Source: Deltaproteobacteria bacterium (lineage in GTDB: Bacteria; Myxococcota_A; Polyangia; Haliangiales; Haliangiaceae). From it: a stretch of DNA of 61,873 nt. A program made the position numbers and the translations under genes. This document shows, piece after piece, positions 1 to 8,502 of the stretch. The notes below the pieces were generated by a model. The model worked only from the letters and a program-made list of their open reading frames with translations, ran no database searches and was not told the DNA's origin. Location: the NCBI GenBank assembly GCA_025353585.1, contig JANXOM010000138.1, positions 1 through 61,873 on the forward strand. The letters are read 5' to 3'. Position 1 is the stretch's first letter. Every line of letters begins with the position of its first letter.

Positions 1-39
1 CGTCGCCGTTGCCGTCGCCGCGCTTGCGCCGACGCGGGC

Positions 40-921
40 TCACGACTCCGCCTTTCGGAACGGGCTGTCCCGCAACAACCTCTGTGACACCGCCCAGATC
101 ACCGTGAACACCCCGGCCGCGCTCGCGGCCGCGATCCCCACGCTCGGCCACGACCGCAGCGTCCACCCCGGGCGCAGCCAGTGATCCAGCAGCTTGAAGC
201 TCCCGTTCAGCGCGGCCGCGCCCAGCAGGCCCAGCATCAAGAACAACCCGCGCACCGGCGCGCTCCGGCGCGTGAACTTCGCGCGCCCGAGGACGTACCC
301 GAGCGCGCCGGCGAACGAGGCATGCGCGAGCGTGGTGATGACCGCGTCCGCGGCGCCGGTCGAGAGCGGCACCTGGTGCCCGCCCGCCGACAGCCGGTGG
401 TAGTTGACCCACACCGCGAAGCCGGTGCCGCACGCCATCATGTAGACGATGCCGTCCATCGGCTCGTCGAACTCGCGCGACATGTAGATCGTGTAGCGAA
501 CCGCCGCGTACTTGCACATCTCCTGCGCGAGCCCGGCGATCAGGACCGAGTAGATCAGGCGGTCGATCGAGACCACGCTCAACCCCGGCACCTCGAGCGC
601 GATCGGGGGGACCAGCTGGTACTGCACGAAGTCCGCGAGCGGCGCCGCGATCAGGCACCCGAGCACGCACACGCCGATCACGAGCTGCTTGGGCTCGGGC
701 TCGTGGCGATCCATCAGATAGAAGAAGCCGAGCCACAGGACGGCGGGGATGCCGGCCATCAGCGCCGCGAAGATCGGGCCGAGGTCGACGGGCCCCTTGA
801 GCCCCGCGATCAGCTCGACGAGCCACGCGACGAGCACGAACGCCACCAGTCCCGCGATCAGCAGGAACTTGGTCCCCACGAGCACCCGGGCTCGGCGGAG
901 CGACCACCGGGGCCTTCTCAT
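40..921 (-). CDS. PrsW-like intramembrane metalloprotease
   Basis: A 293-residue polytopic membrane protein with hydrophobic segments from about residue 10 to the C-terminus. It matches the PrsW/glutamic-type intramembrane protease fold: a QEMCK motif sits where PrsW has EExxK (about residue 134), then a conserved EPMDGIVYMMACGTGFA block (about 154), then a histidine in HASFAGALGY (about 202). Family members cleave membrane-bound anti-sigma factors or similar substrates. The first glutamate of the usual EE pair is glutamine here, so activity may be altered. The ATG at 921 is preceded by TAAGAT with a 6-nt gap, suggesting a leaderless transcript. It is divergent from the HTH/PTS-IIA gene. No substrate gene is evident nearby. 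Confidence 0.75.
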   Translation of the reverse strand: MRRPRWSLRRARVLVGTKFLLIAGLVAFVLVAWLVELIAGLKGPVDLGPIFAALMAGIPAVLWLGFFYLMDRHEPEPKQLVIGVCVLGCLIAAPLADFVQYQLVPPIALEVPGLSVVSIDRLIYSVLIAGLAQEMCKYAAVRYTIYMSREFDEPMDGIVYMMACGTGFAVWVNYHRLSAGGHQVPLSTGAADAVITTLAHASFAGALGYVLGRAKFTRRSAPVRGLFLMLGLLGAAALNGSFKLLDHWLRPGWTLRSWPSVGIAAASAAGVFTVIWAVSQRLLRDSPFRKAES

Positions 922-927
922 GCCGAA

Positions 928-933
928 ATCTTA
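928..933 (-). promoter_or_regulatory. -10-like TAAGAT of the PrsW-like gene
   Basis: TAAGAT lies 6 nt before the ATG at 921, so transcription would begin at or beside the start codon. No convincing -35 was seen. Confidence 0.5.
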
Positions 934-970
934 CGATGCCCGCGCTGTGGCGCACACCTTCATGGCCTCT

Positions 971-976
971 TACAAT
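971..976 (+). promoter_or_regulatory. -10-like TACAAT upstream of the HTH/PTS-IIA gene
   Basis: TACAAT is one mismatch from the consensus -10 and lies 16 nt before the ATG at 993. A short leader of about ten bases is implied. No clear -35 was found. Confidence 0.4.
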
Positions 977-992
977 CCGGCCCGAACCCTCG

Positions 993-1994
993 ATGGCCAA
1001 AAAGCAAGGCACCGACGCGCAGTTGCTCACCATGCACGAGCTGGCGGGTTACCTCCATCTCGACGAGCTGACTGTGGGCAAGCTCGTGCAATCGGGCAAG
1101 ATCCCCGCGATCCAGCTGGATCGCCAGTGGCGCTTCAAGCGCGAAGCGATCGACCAGTGGATCACCGATCAGCTGGTCGGCGATGACGAGAGCTTCGCCG
1201 ACGTCCCCGACGGCATGAAGCAGCCGCTCGAGGATCTGCTCCCCGATCAGGCGATCATCACGACGCTCCGCGCGAAGACCGCGATCTCGGTGATCGAGGA
1301 GCTCGCCGGGCGTGCGTACGTCAACGGCTGGCTGATCGACAAGCCCTGGTTCGTCGGCGCGGTCGTCGAGCGCGAGTCGCTGTCATCCACGGCGATGGAG
1401 GGCGGCGTCGCCTTCCTGCACACGCGCGCGAAGGACCGCGGCAAGATCGGTCGCCCGTTCCTCGTCGTCGGCCGCTCGTGGGAGGGCATCGAGTTCGGCG
1501 CGCCTGACGGCAACAAGACGTTCCTGTTCTTCTTGCTCGGGCTCAAGTACGACAAGTTGCACCTGCCGATCCTCGGCCGCCTGGCGCGCGCGCTGCGCAA
1601 CCCGGCGACCATCGCGAAGCTCCGCGCGCTGAGCTCGCCCGACCAGGTCCGCGCCCTGCTCCTCAAGGAGGACATGCAGATGCTGACCGGCGTGGTGCCG
1701 GAGTTCGAGAAGGCGACCGCGTTCAAGCCCCGTCTCGACCGCCAGCTGCGCCTGCGCGCGATCCGCCGCATGCAGACGGCGATCATCGCGAAGAACGCAC
1801 CCGAGGAAGAGCCGAAGAAGAAGAAGCGCTCGACGAAGCCCAAGGTGGCGAAGCCGTCGACGATCGGCCCGGTCACGGCGGTCAAGCCGCGCGCGGCCGT
1901 CGGCAGCGTGGCCCCCGGGGTCGCGCCGCCGGGGCCAGTCGCGGCGCCCGCGCCAGCGAAGCCGGTCACACCCGCCAAGCCGGCGGGCAAGTAA
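993..1994 (+). CDS. HTH (excisionase/MerR-like) fused to PTS EIIA-type domain
   Basis: A 333-residue cytoplasmic protein. Residues about 10-60 form an excisionase/MerR-like helix-turn-helix (TMHELAGYLHLDELTVGKLV, then RQWRFKREAIDQWI). Residues about 80-230 resemble a fructose-type/PtsN EIIA domain, with the putative phospho-acceptor histidine in GGVAFLHTRAKD. The C-terminal 70 residues are lysine-rich, then Ala/Pro-rich. By family, this would be a DNA-binding regulator controlled by PTS phosphorylation rather than a sugar transporter; no EIIB or EIIC gene is nearby. The internal ATG at 993 is chosen over one 57 nt upstream because homologous sequence begins with the HTH and TACAAT lies just upstream. 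Confidence 0.75.
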   Translation: MAKKQGTDAQLLTMHELAGYLHLDELTVGKLVQSGKIPAIQLDRQWRFKREAIDQWITDQLVGDDESFADVPDGMKQPLEDLLPDQAIITTLRAKTAISVIEELAGRAYVNGWLIDKPWFVGAVVERESLSSTAMEGGVAFLHTRAKDRGKIGRPFLVVGRSWEGIEFGAPDGNKTFLFFLLGLKYDKLHLPILGRLARALRNPATIAKLRALSSPDQVRALLLKEDMQMLTGVVPEFEKATAFKPRLDRQLRLRAIRRMQTAIIAKNAPEEEPKKKKRSTKPKVAKPSTIGPVTAVKPRAAVGSVAPGVAPPGPVAAPAPAKPVTPAKPAGK

Positions 1995-2018
1995 CTCGTC
2001 GGACCCGCCCGGGCGTCA

Positions 2019-2035
2019 CCGCGATCCGATCGCGG
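2019..2035 (+). terminator. hairpin downstream of the HTH/PTS-IIA gene
   Basis: CCGCGAT and ATCGCGG form a 7-bp stem around a CCG loop, 25 nt after the stop codon. There is no direct T-tract, so factor-independent termination is uncertain. Confidence 0.35.
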
Positions 2036-2077
2036 CGCGGGGGCCGAGTCTTTCCGCGCGAGGCGGGCGCGGTTTGC

Positions 2078-2083
2078 TACGCT
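2078..2083 (+). promoter_or_regulatory. -10-like TACGCT, 6 nt before a GTG start
   Basis: TGC precedes TACGCT (extended -10-like), and 6 nt separate it from the GTG at 2090. A leaderless transcript is predicted. Confidence 0.5.
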
Positions 2084-2089
2084 CGGAGC

Positions 2090-2722
2090 GTGGGCCGGAC
2101 CGCGCTCTATCGGGATCCCGTAGAGTTTCGGCCCGCGCGCGCCGAGGTCCACCTCGAGGGCGATGCGCTCGCGCTCACGATGCCGGACGGCCGCACGCGC
2201 CGGTACGGGCTCGTCGGGTGCGCGGCGTCGGCGATCGATGGGTTCGTGATCGAGCGGCATCCGAACCGCGTGCGCCGGCGGTTCGTGCGAATGCTGGTGC
2301 TCGAGCGGGCGCACGAGCAGCAGGTCGTGATCACGCCGCCGGACGAGGGCGCGGTCGCGCCGAACGTGGTGAGCGTGCCCGAGGCGCCGGCGGACGCGGC
2401 GGTCGTCGATTCGCCGGCCTGGGCTCCGCTGGCGGACTGGATCATCGGCGGCGGGCGGTTCGCGCAGTGCTCGATCAGCGAGCTCGCGCGGCTGGCGCAG
2501 ATCGCGACGCCGCAGTTCGCGGTGCTGATCGGGGAGGTCGCGGCGCAGCGGGCCCTCGAGATCGTGCTGGCGTCGATGGGCCCGCTGCGCGGCGGCGTCG
2601 ATCTCGAGAGCGCGCTGGCCCCGCTGACAGACGCCGCGAAGCGCTCCGCCCGCGCGGCCGAGGCCCTCGTCTCTGCGCTCGCCCACGTGGCCGGCGCCAC
2701 CCGCCGCCACCGGCGCCGCTGA
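2090..2722 (+). CDS. hypothetical protein, 210 aa
   Basis: Function not recognised. No signal peptide or membrane segment is visible. The N-terminal half is rich in beta-type alternation with charged residues (for example VHLEGDALALTMPDG); the C-terminal third is helical and Ala/Arg-rich, ending in an Arg/His tail. The GTG at 2090 is chosen because TACGCT lies 6 nt upstream and because the overlapping longer reading frame is an arginine-rich shadow. It stands alone between two hairpins, so a single-gene transcript is likely. Confidence 0.6.
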   Translation: MGRTALYRDPVEFRPARAEVHLEGDALALTMPDGRTRRYGLVGCAASAIDGFVIERHPNRVRRRFVRMLVLERAHEQQVVITPPDEGAVAPNVVSVPEAPADAAVVDSPAWAPLADWIIGGGRFAQCSISELARLAQIATPQFAVLIGEVAAQRALEIVLASMGPLRGGVDLESALAPLTDAAKRSARAAEALVSALAHVAGATRRHRRR

Positions 2723-2790
2723 GGGCCCGGCCGGCCGGGCGTGTGTCCGGCTCTCGGCCGCGGCGCTGACAATGAGCCGCCATCACTGAC

Positions 2791-2810
2791 AGGGGCCTGG
2801 CCCCTTTGTT
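2791..2810 (+). terminator. repeat-type hairpin, copy 1 of 3
   Basis: AGGGGCC, T, GGCCCCT forms a perfect inverted repeat followed by TTGTT. The same element recurs near 8463 and 31695, each just after the stop codon of a plus-strand gene. It looks like an intrinsic terminator of dispersed-repeat origin. Confidence 0.55.
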
Positions 2811-2911
2811 AGCGTCCGGCGAGCCTATCGCTCGTGGTTCGCCGGCCGAGGTGCGGTCGCGGCGAACCGCCGTCGCAAACAGGTGGCGGGTGCGCGTGAT
2901 ACAGCTCGCGC

Positions 2912-4082
2912 ATGCTTCGGCCGCACCTCGTCGCGCTCGTGCTCGCGGCGGTGGGTGGGTGTACGAAGGCGCCTCCGCTGACGGTTCAGCAAGCGGAGCG
3001 CGTCGCCTCGCTCGCTCCCCTCGACGAGGTGGTTCACGACGTTTGCCGGAAGTCGATCGTGCTCGTCGGTGAGATATCGACGCACGACGTGGGCGAGTCC
3101 GTCCGCCAGAAAGGCGAGCTCGTCCGGCGGCTCGTGGACGAGTGCGGGTTCACGCACGTCGCTGTCGAGGCTGGGATCTATGACCTGCTCGCCCTCGAGC
3201 GGGCGTTTGCCGCGGGCACCGCGACCCGCACGAACCTCGGCGACGCGATCGGTCGCTTGTGGAGCGGTCGACGCCGAGAAGTGGCTCGCGACGATGTTCG
3301 AACGCGCGGCCAAGCATCGGCTCACGATCGTGGGATTGGATGCGCAGATCAGCGCGACGGCAACGTACGCTCAGCGCACGGTGCCAGGCGAGCTCGCCGC
3401 GCAGCTGGCTCCCGCGCGACGAGCGGTGTGCGAGCCCGAGGTCCAACGTTTCTCGACCTGGGGCTATACCGACGCCGCACCTCTCGACGATGCCGCGCGC
3501 GCCAGGCTCGGGGGGTGCCTCGACGAGATCATCGCTGCGACCGGGGAGGACCGGCCCGGGATCAGCGAACTTCACGCGATGGCGCAGGCTCTCGGATCGG
3601 CCCTCGCGCAGATGAACGCGACGCCACCCGATGACTTCAACCTGCGCGACGCGGCGATGATGCGAGCGCTCGAATGGCATCTCGCACGCGCGAAGACCAA
3701 GCCGCGCGTGATCGTGTGGTGCGCAAATATCCACGCGGCGAAATACACCGCGGAGGTCGGCGGAAAGGGCGATCTCGTATCGCTCGGGTCCTTGATCGAG
3801 GCCAAGTTTGGCACCGGAGCCGCCGCGATCGGGTTTTCGGCCAGCGGAGGGACGCACGGACGTTTGAATGCTCGGCCGTCGACGTTCGAGGCGCCGCCCG
3901 TCGGCAGCCTGGAGTATGTCGCCAGCGTCGGCTCGAACCGTGACCTCGCCTACCTCGATGCGGCGCGCCTCGCCGCACTCGGTCCGGTGGCGAGCCGGTT
4001 GATCGGCGGCTCGTTCATCGTCGCGAGCTGGCGTCGGATGTTCGACGGCATCGTCGTGATCCGCGACGAGCACCATCTCTGA
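2912..4082 (+). pseudogene. erythromycin-esterase-family lipoprotein, frameshifted
   Basis: Two reading frames together encode one protein of about 389 residues. It starts with a lipoprotein signal (lipobox VGGC at about residue 17). The esterase-family signature follows (LVGEISTHDVGESVRQKGEL, then THVAVEAG), and the second frame continues with AEKWLATMF, TIVGLDAQ and VIVWCANIHAAKY. The frame changes near 3265, where one extra G in TGGAGCGGTCGACG would restore continuity (LWS-VDAEKW). The family hydrolyses macrolide lactones in some members, but most environmental members have unknown substrates. It may be a real pseudogene or a sequencing error. A TACAGC hexamer lies 6 nt before the ATG. Confidence 0.65.
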
Positions 4083-4098
4083 CCCGCGTCTTCGCGGG
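4083..4098. terminator. hairpin between convergent genes
   Basis: CCCGCG and CGCGGG pair around a TCTT loop, directly after the esterase stop and before the stop of the convergent metallophosphoesterase gene. It could serve both directions. Confidence 0.4.
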
Positions 4099-4157
4099 CG
4101 ACCTCCTCCGTACACGCGCCGGCGGCGAAGCCGACAAGCCGTCGTCCGTCCTCGCTC

Positions 4158-6767
4158 CTACGCGCGGCGCCGCCGGCGCAGCACGAGCCCGACCAGCGCC
4201 GCGAGCAGCACGCCGCCGCGGCCGCCGCGGCCGCCTGTATCGCAGCACCCGCCGCTGTCGGTCTCGAGCGGATCGGCGACCGGCGCGCCGTAGGGCAAGG
4301 ACCAGGCGTGCAGCGTGCCGTCGAACGTGGCGACGAACAGCCAGCCGTCGGAGATCGCGGGCGAGGCCAGCGCGGGCGCGCCGAGCTCGGCCTTCCACGT
4401 CTCGTGACCGGTCTCCAGGTCGAGGGCGACGAGCACGCCGCTCGTGTCGACGGCCCACACGACGCCGTTGTCGATGACGGGCGACGCCTCGTAGCCCGAC
4501 TCGTGGGCGCCGCGATAGTGCGTCGTGCGCAGCGGCGTCTCGGCCGCGGCGTCATGCGACCACAGCGTGTGGCCGTCCGCGGTGTCGACGGCCACGAGCT
4601 TGCCGTACAGGGTCGGGACCACGATGACGTGCCCCGAGATCGCCGGCGCGCTCGCGATCACCATGCCCCACTCGCCTCCGTTCGCGTCGAGCTTTCGCGT
4701 CCACCGGAGCGTTCCGTCGGCGAGCGCGAACGCGCTGACCGCATCCGACGAATCTACGACGTAGATCGTGTCCCCCACGATCACCGGTGACCCGTTCACT
4801 CCGACCGTCGTGTACGAGAGGTCCCCTGTCACGCCGGCGTTGGTGAACACCCCCCACGCGGCGGAGCCGGTGGCGCTGTTCCACGCGAAGAGGCCGCTGT
4901 TGCGCGAGAACGAGCCGACGACGTAGCCGCCGCTGACGCCGACCGCCCCGATGCTCGCGAAGTCGTAGTCGCCCCCATCGCGGTACGCCGCCGGCATCAG
5001 CGAGAGCGGGTCCGCCATCCACAGCGGCGTGCCGTCGGTGACGTCGAGCGCCTCGAAGTCTTGCTCGTTGCCGATGTACGCGACGCCGTCGGCGATCGTC
5101 GGGGCCGCCATGATGTGCTGCGCCTCGGCCCGGATCCCGTCGCCGAGCGGCACGCTCCACAGCTGCGCCCCGGTGTCGAGGTCGAGGCCGAACACGGTGC
5201 CATCGATGGCGGCGACCACCACGACCTTGCCTGCGATCGCGGGGCCGCCGCGCGCGTGGAGCGGCACCCGCCACACGACCGCGCCCGTGGCGACATCGAC
5301 GGCCACGATCGCCCCCGTGGTGTCGTCGCCGAGGTCGACGGCCGTCTCGATGACGAGGCCGCTGGCGAAGACCGGGGCGCCCTGGAGGACGTGGCCGCCG
5401 AGGGCCGTGGTCCAGCGCGGAACGAGCGGGGGCACGAGCTCGCCCGCGACGGCGTTCGTGTGATCCGGCCCGCCGTTGACCTGGGCCCACGGGGTCGCCG
5501 GGAACGTGGGCGTATCCACGGAACAGACGTCGAACGCCACGGTGGCGGTCGTGACGTTCCCCGAGGCGCTCTGTGCGGTCACGACGAGCGTGTGGGGCCC
5601 CGGCGCGAGCGGCGGCGTCGCGACGGCGAAGATCCAGCCGCCGCGCGCGGTGGCGGTGATCGGATCGCCGCCATCGATACGACCGCTGACCGCGAGCGCG
5701 CTGGCGTCGATCTCCGCCGCCGCGAGCGCCGTGTCGCCCGCCGCGGCGACGCACTGGCCCGCCGTGGGTGACATGACCGCGAGGACCGGCTGGTCGATGA
5801 CCGTGCGGTGGTACGCCGACAGCGTCCCGTGGTCGAACGTGACGACGCGATAGCCGGCGGGGGTGAAGTCGAGGCCGCCCATCAAGAACGGCTCGAAGTT
5901 GAGCTCGAGCATGCCGCCGTGATCCACCGCGCGGTTCGTGTGTGTGTGGCCGGTGAGCACGTAGTCGACGCCGAGGGACCTGAGCGTCGCGACAGTGGCG
6001 GGCTGCGGCGGCGCGTGGCTGAGCGCGACGATCGTCATGCTGGGGTCGACGTGGGCGAGCTCGGCGCCGAGGTACGCGGCGATCGCGCTGTCCGAGTCGG
6101 CCATGTTCCAGATGACGAAGTGCACGTTCGCGACGTCGAAGCTGTAGTTGTCCGGGCCGATGCGGCGCCGCCACGTCGCGCCGCTGTCGTACCAGTCGTG
6201 ATTGCCCGGCACGGGGACGAACGGCACGGTGAGCGAGGCGAGCTGGCTCGCGACGGTGTCGAACTCGTCGTCGCTGTCGCCCTGCGTGACGTCGCCGGTG
6301 AGCATGAAGAACGCGGGCGGCGGGTCGAGGCGCGTCGCGTTGGCGGCGGCGGCTCCGAGGTCGCCGTACCAGTTGTTGCTCGGACCCATGTGCGAATCGG
6401 AGGCCACGACGATCCGCAGCGGGAGCGCCGGCGCCGGCACCGGGCGGACGCCGAGGGCGAGCGAGGTCGCGCCCTGGACGGTCTGCCACACGGGGCCCGG
6501 CGCGTATCCGGCGGGGACGCGGACCCACGCGTTGCCGGCCGCGCCATCGGGGACGGGGAGGTCGAACTGGCCGGTCGCGTCCGCGACGACAAAGGTGCTC
6601 GCGTCGTACGCCACGACCGCGCTGCCGACCCCGGGCTCGTTCGTCCCCTGCTGGCCGTTGCTATCGAGGTCCGCAAAGACCACGCCATGGAGCGTGCGCG
6701 CCTCGGCGGAGACGGCCGCGGCGAGGATGACAGCGCCGACGAGACCGAACCGCAACGCCCGAGCCAT
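4158..6767 (-). CDS. secreted metallophosphoesterase with PQQ-type propeller and MYXO-CTERM tail
   Basis: An 869-residue exported protein. Residues 1-23 form a signal peptide. A short SdrD/carboxypeptidase-like beta domain follows (DLDSNGQQGTNEPGVG). The calcineurin-type phosphoesterase domain spans about 115-300, with metal ligands in ASDSHMG, TGDVTQGD, GNHDW, LSHAPP and GHTHTN. From about 430 to 835 there are repeated PQQ-like propeller blades (for example GAIVAVDVATGAVVWRV). The C-terminus is a Gly/Cys cluster, a hydrophobic helix and RRRRRA, the MYXO-CTERM layout, so the protein is probably sorted to the cell surface. It is divergent from a secreted PHP-type hydrolase with 75 bp between starts. 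The phosphoester substrate is unknown. Confidence 0.85.
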   Translation of the reverse strand: MARALRFGLVGAVILAAAVSAEARTLHGVVFADLDSNGQQGTNEPGVGSAVVAYDASTFVVADATGQFDLPVPDGAAGNAWVRVPAGYAPGPVWQTVQGATSLALGVRPVPAPALPLRIVVASDSHMGPSNNWYGDLGAAAANATRLDPPPAFFMLTGDVTQGDSDDEFDTVASQLASLTVPFVPVPGNHDWYDSGATWRRRIGPDNYSFDVANVHFVIWNMADSDSAIAAYLGAELAHVDPSMTIVALSHAPPQPATVATLRSLGVDYVLTGHTHTNRAVDHGGMLELNFEPFLMGGLDFTPAGYRVVTFDHGTLSAYHRTVIDQPVLAVMSPTAGQCVAAAGDTALAAAEIDASALAVSGRIDGGDPITATARGGWIFAVATPPLAPGPHTLVVTAQSASGNVTTATVAFDVCSVDTPTFPATPWAQVNGGPDHTNAVAGELVPPLVPRWTTALGGHVLQGAPVFASGLVIETAVDLGDDTTGAIVAVDVATGAVVWRVPLHARGGPAIAGKVVVVAAIDGTVFGLDLDTGAQLWSVPLGDGIRAEAQHIMAAPTIADGVAYIGNEQDFEALDVTDGTPLWMADPLSLMPAAYRDGGDYDFASIGAVGVSGGYVVGSFSRNSGLFAWNSATGSAAWGVFTNAGVTGDLSYTTVGVNGSPVIVGDTIYVVDSSDAVSAFALADGTLRWTRKLDANGGEWGMVIASAPAISGHVIVVPTLYGKLVAVDTADGHTLWSHDAAAETPLRTTHYRGAHESGYEASPVIDNGVVWAVDTSGVLVALDLETGHETWKAELGAPALASPAISDGWLFVATFDGTLHAWSLPYGAPVADPLETDSGGCCDTGGRGGRGGVLLAALVGLVLRRRRRA

Positions 6768-6829
6768 GGGCAGAGGATTCCACGCGCAGGAGGCGTCGTA
6801 CAGGACTTTGCGCGCACGGCGAGGCGGGG

Positions 6830-6835
6830 TAGCGT
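6830..6835 (+). promoter_or_regulatory. -10-like TAGCGT, 7 nt before an ATG
   Basis: TAGCGT is followed after 7 nt by the ATG at 6843. A leaderless transcript of the PHP-type hydrolase gene is predicted. Confidence 0.45.
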
Positions 6836-6842
6836 GCCGCCG

Positions 6843-8435
6843 ATGCGCCCTGCGCTCGTCGCGCTGGTCACGCTCGCCGCGGCCGCTGGGGCCTGCGGCC
6901 ACGGCGCGGACATCCTCGCCGAGGCGACGCTCTCGACGCGCCTCGCGATCCACGTCACGGACGGGGTCGGTGGCCCGCCGCTCGGCGCGCGGGTGTTGCT
7001 GTTCGGCCCGACCGGCGCGCCGCTCGAGATCGGCGAGATCGACCTGTTCGGCACGCGGCAGGGCGAGGCGGCCTGCATGCTCGCGCCGGGAGCGATCGGC
7101 ACGATCGCGGGGATCGTCGTCGCGCCGGCGGGCGCCGAGCTCCGCATCGGCAGCGACCGCTGCGTCCCGACGCCCGCGATCCCGTTCGGCGTCTACAAGG
7201 TCTGGGCGTGGCACGGCATCGACCACGAGCGCTGGGAGGGCGAGGTCGATGTGTCGCCCGGCCGCGGGCGCGTGGTGCTCACGATCCCCCTCGAGCGCGC
7301 CTGGGCGGCGGGGGGAGCGCTCGCGGCGGATCTGCACGTGCACGCCGCCGCGTCGGACGACAGCGTGATGCCGAACACGCAGCGCGTGCTCGCGCAGGTC
7401 GCGGCGGGGATCCAGGTCGTCGCGCTCTCGAACCACAACGTCGCGGACAGCGCGGCGCCCGCGATCCACGCGCTCGGGCTCGAGCAGACGATCGCGGCGC
7501 TGCCGTCGATCGAGCTGACCGCGATGCGCGCGCATGTCGGCATCTACCCGGTGCTGCTCGCGCGGCAGGTCGACGGCGATGCGATCACCGACATGGAGCC
7601 CGATGCCGTGCTCGCCCTCGCCCGCACGTTCGCCGACGATCCGATCATCCAGCTCAACCACCCGCGGTTCCGCGTGACGGCGATGTACGACTACGAGGCG
7701 TGGGATGGCGTGTCGTGGCCGCCGCCGTTTCCGCTGACGTACAACGCGGTCGAGGTCATCAATGGCTTTACCGCGTTCGACGTCCCGGACGACCGCCGCA
7801 TCGAGGACGGCGTGCGCGATCTGTACACGCTCGTCGACCACGGGCACCCGATCGCGGCCCTCGGCAACAGCGACACGCACGACTACAACTGGGTCGCCGA
7901 CGGCGCCGCGCGGAGCTTCGTGTTCGTGCCGGCCGCGCGGACGGACCCGTTCGATCAGGCCGCGTTCATCGCCGCGATCCGTGCCCGCCGCACCGAGGCC
8001 ACCACGGGCCCGTACCTCGAGGTCGCCGCGTCCCCGCGCGATGGCGGGCCCGCCGTTGGCCCGGGCGAGCTGGTGGCCGCGGACAACGGCGCCGTGTGGC
8101 TCGACATCACCGTGTCGGTCGCGCGCTTCGTGGTCGTCGACCGCGTCCGGATCACGATCGGCGGTACGGCCGGCCCGCAGCTGGTCAAGACGATCCCGCT
8201 CGTGCGCGGCGAGCGCACCTCGCACTGGCGCGGCCGCATCCGCGTCGGCCACGCCGACACCTGGATCGGCGTCACCGCCGATGGCGACACGCCCCTGCCG
8301 CTCGAACAGACCGGCACCTACCAGCGCGACAAGTGGAAGCGCGCCGGCGACACGCCGTTCGCCGTCATCAGCCCGATCCTCGTGGACGCCGACGGCGACG
8401 GTCACTGGCGCCGCGGCGACGCCCCCGGCCTGTAA
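6843..8435 (+). CDS. CehA/McbA-like PHP-domain metallohydrolase, lipoprotein
   Basis: A 530-residue protein with an N-terminal lipoprotein signal (lipobox AGAC, about residue 18). About 130 residues of beta-rich sequence precede a PHP-like domain with ADLHVHAAASDD (about 162), LSNHN (about 198), NHPRF (about 277) and GNSDTHDYNW (about 340). These histidines and aspartates form the metal centre in the CehA/McbA family, which cleaves ester or carbamate-type substrates. The C-terminal part is beta-rich and probably a substrate or wall-binding domain. With the divergent metallophosphoesterase it forms a pair of exported metallohydrolases. It ends in an intergenic stretch holding a tandem 9-bp repeat and a hairpin repeat. 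Confidence 0.8.
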   Translation: MRPALVALVTLAAAAGACGHGADILAEATLSTRLAIHVTDGVGGPPLGARVLLFGPTGAPLEIGEIDLFGTRQGEAACMLAPGAIGTIAGIVVAPAGAELRIGSDRCVPTPAIPFGVYKVWAWHGIDHERWEGEVDVSPGRGRVVLTIPLERAWAAGGALAADLHVHAAASDDSVMPNTQRVLAQVAAGIQVVALSNHNVADSAAPAIHALGLEQTIAALPSIELTAMRAHVGIYPVLLARQVDGDAITDMEPDAVLALARTFADDPIIQLNHPRFRVTAMYDYEAWDGVSWPPPFPLTYNAVEVINGFTAFDVPDDRRIEDGVRDLYTLVDHGHPIAALGNSDTHDYNWVADGAARSFVFVPAARTDPFDQAAFIAAIRARRTEATTGPYLEVAASPRDGGPAVGPGELVAADNGAVWLDITVSVARFVVVDRVRITIGGTAGPQLVKTIPLVRGERTSHWRGRIRVGHADTWIGVTADGDTPLPLEQTGTYQRDKWKRAGDTPFAVISPILVDADGDGHWRRGDAPGL

Positions 8436-8443
8436 TTCTCGGC

Positions 8444-8461
8444 TTGTAACAATTGTAACAA
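8444..8461 (+). repeat. tandem TTGTAACAA x2
   Basis: Two exact adjacent copies of TTGTAACAA, each itself an imperfect palindrome, lie between the convergent hydrolase and mltA genes, directly before hairpin repeat copy 2. Confidence 0.8.
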
Positions 8462-8462
8462 T

Positions 8463-8481
8463 GGGGCCTGGCCCCTTTGTT
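8463..8481 (+). terminator. repeat-type hairpin, copy 2 of 3
   Basis: GGGGCC, T, GGCCCC is followed by TTTGTT, 27 nt after the plus-strand stop. It is the same element as at 2791 and 31695 and probably terminates the hydrolase transcript. Confidence 0.55.
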
Positions 8482-8502
8482 GTGGCCGGGAGCCGGACAG
8501 GG

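Noticed and set aside
2074..2769. Overlapping plus-strand frame of 231 codons
   Set aside because: It is composed almost wholly of Arg, Ala and Gly, typical of an out-of-frame reading of high-GC DNA; the 2090 frame has balanced composition and a promoter-like hexamer.
5808..6842. Upstream extension of the PHP hydrolase frame
   Set aside because: It is antisense to the metallophosphoesterase gene and lacks coding-like composition; a lipoprotein signal begins at 6843.
6768..8405. Extension of the metallophosphoesterase frame by more than 500 codons upstream
   Set aside because: The upstream part is Arg/Asp/His-rich antisense of the PHP hydrolase gene; a signal peptide begins at 6767.
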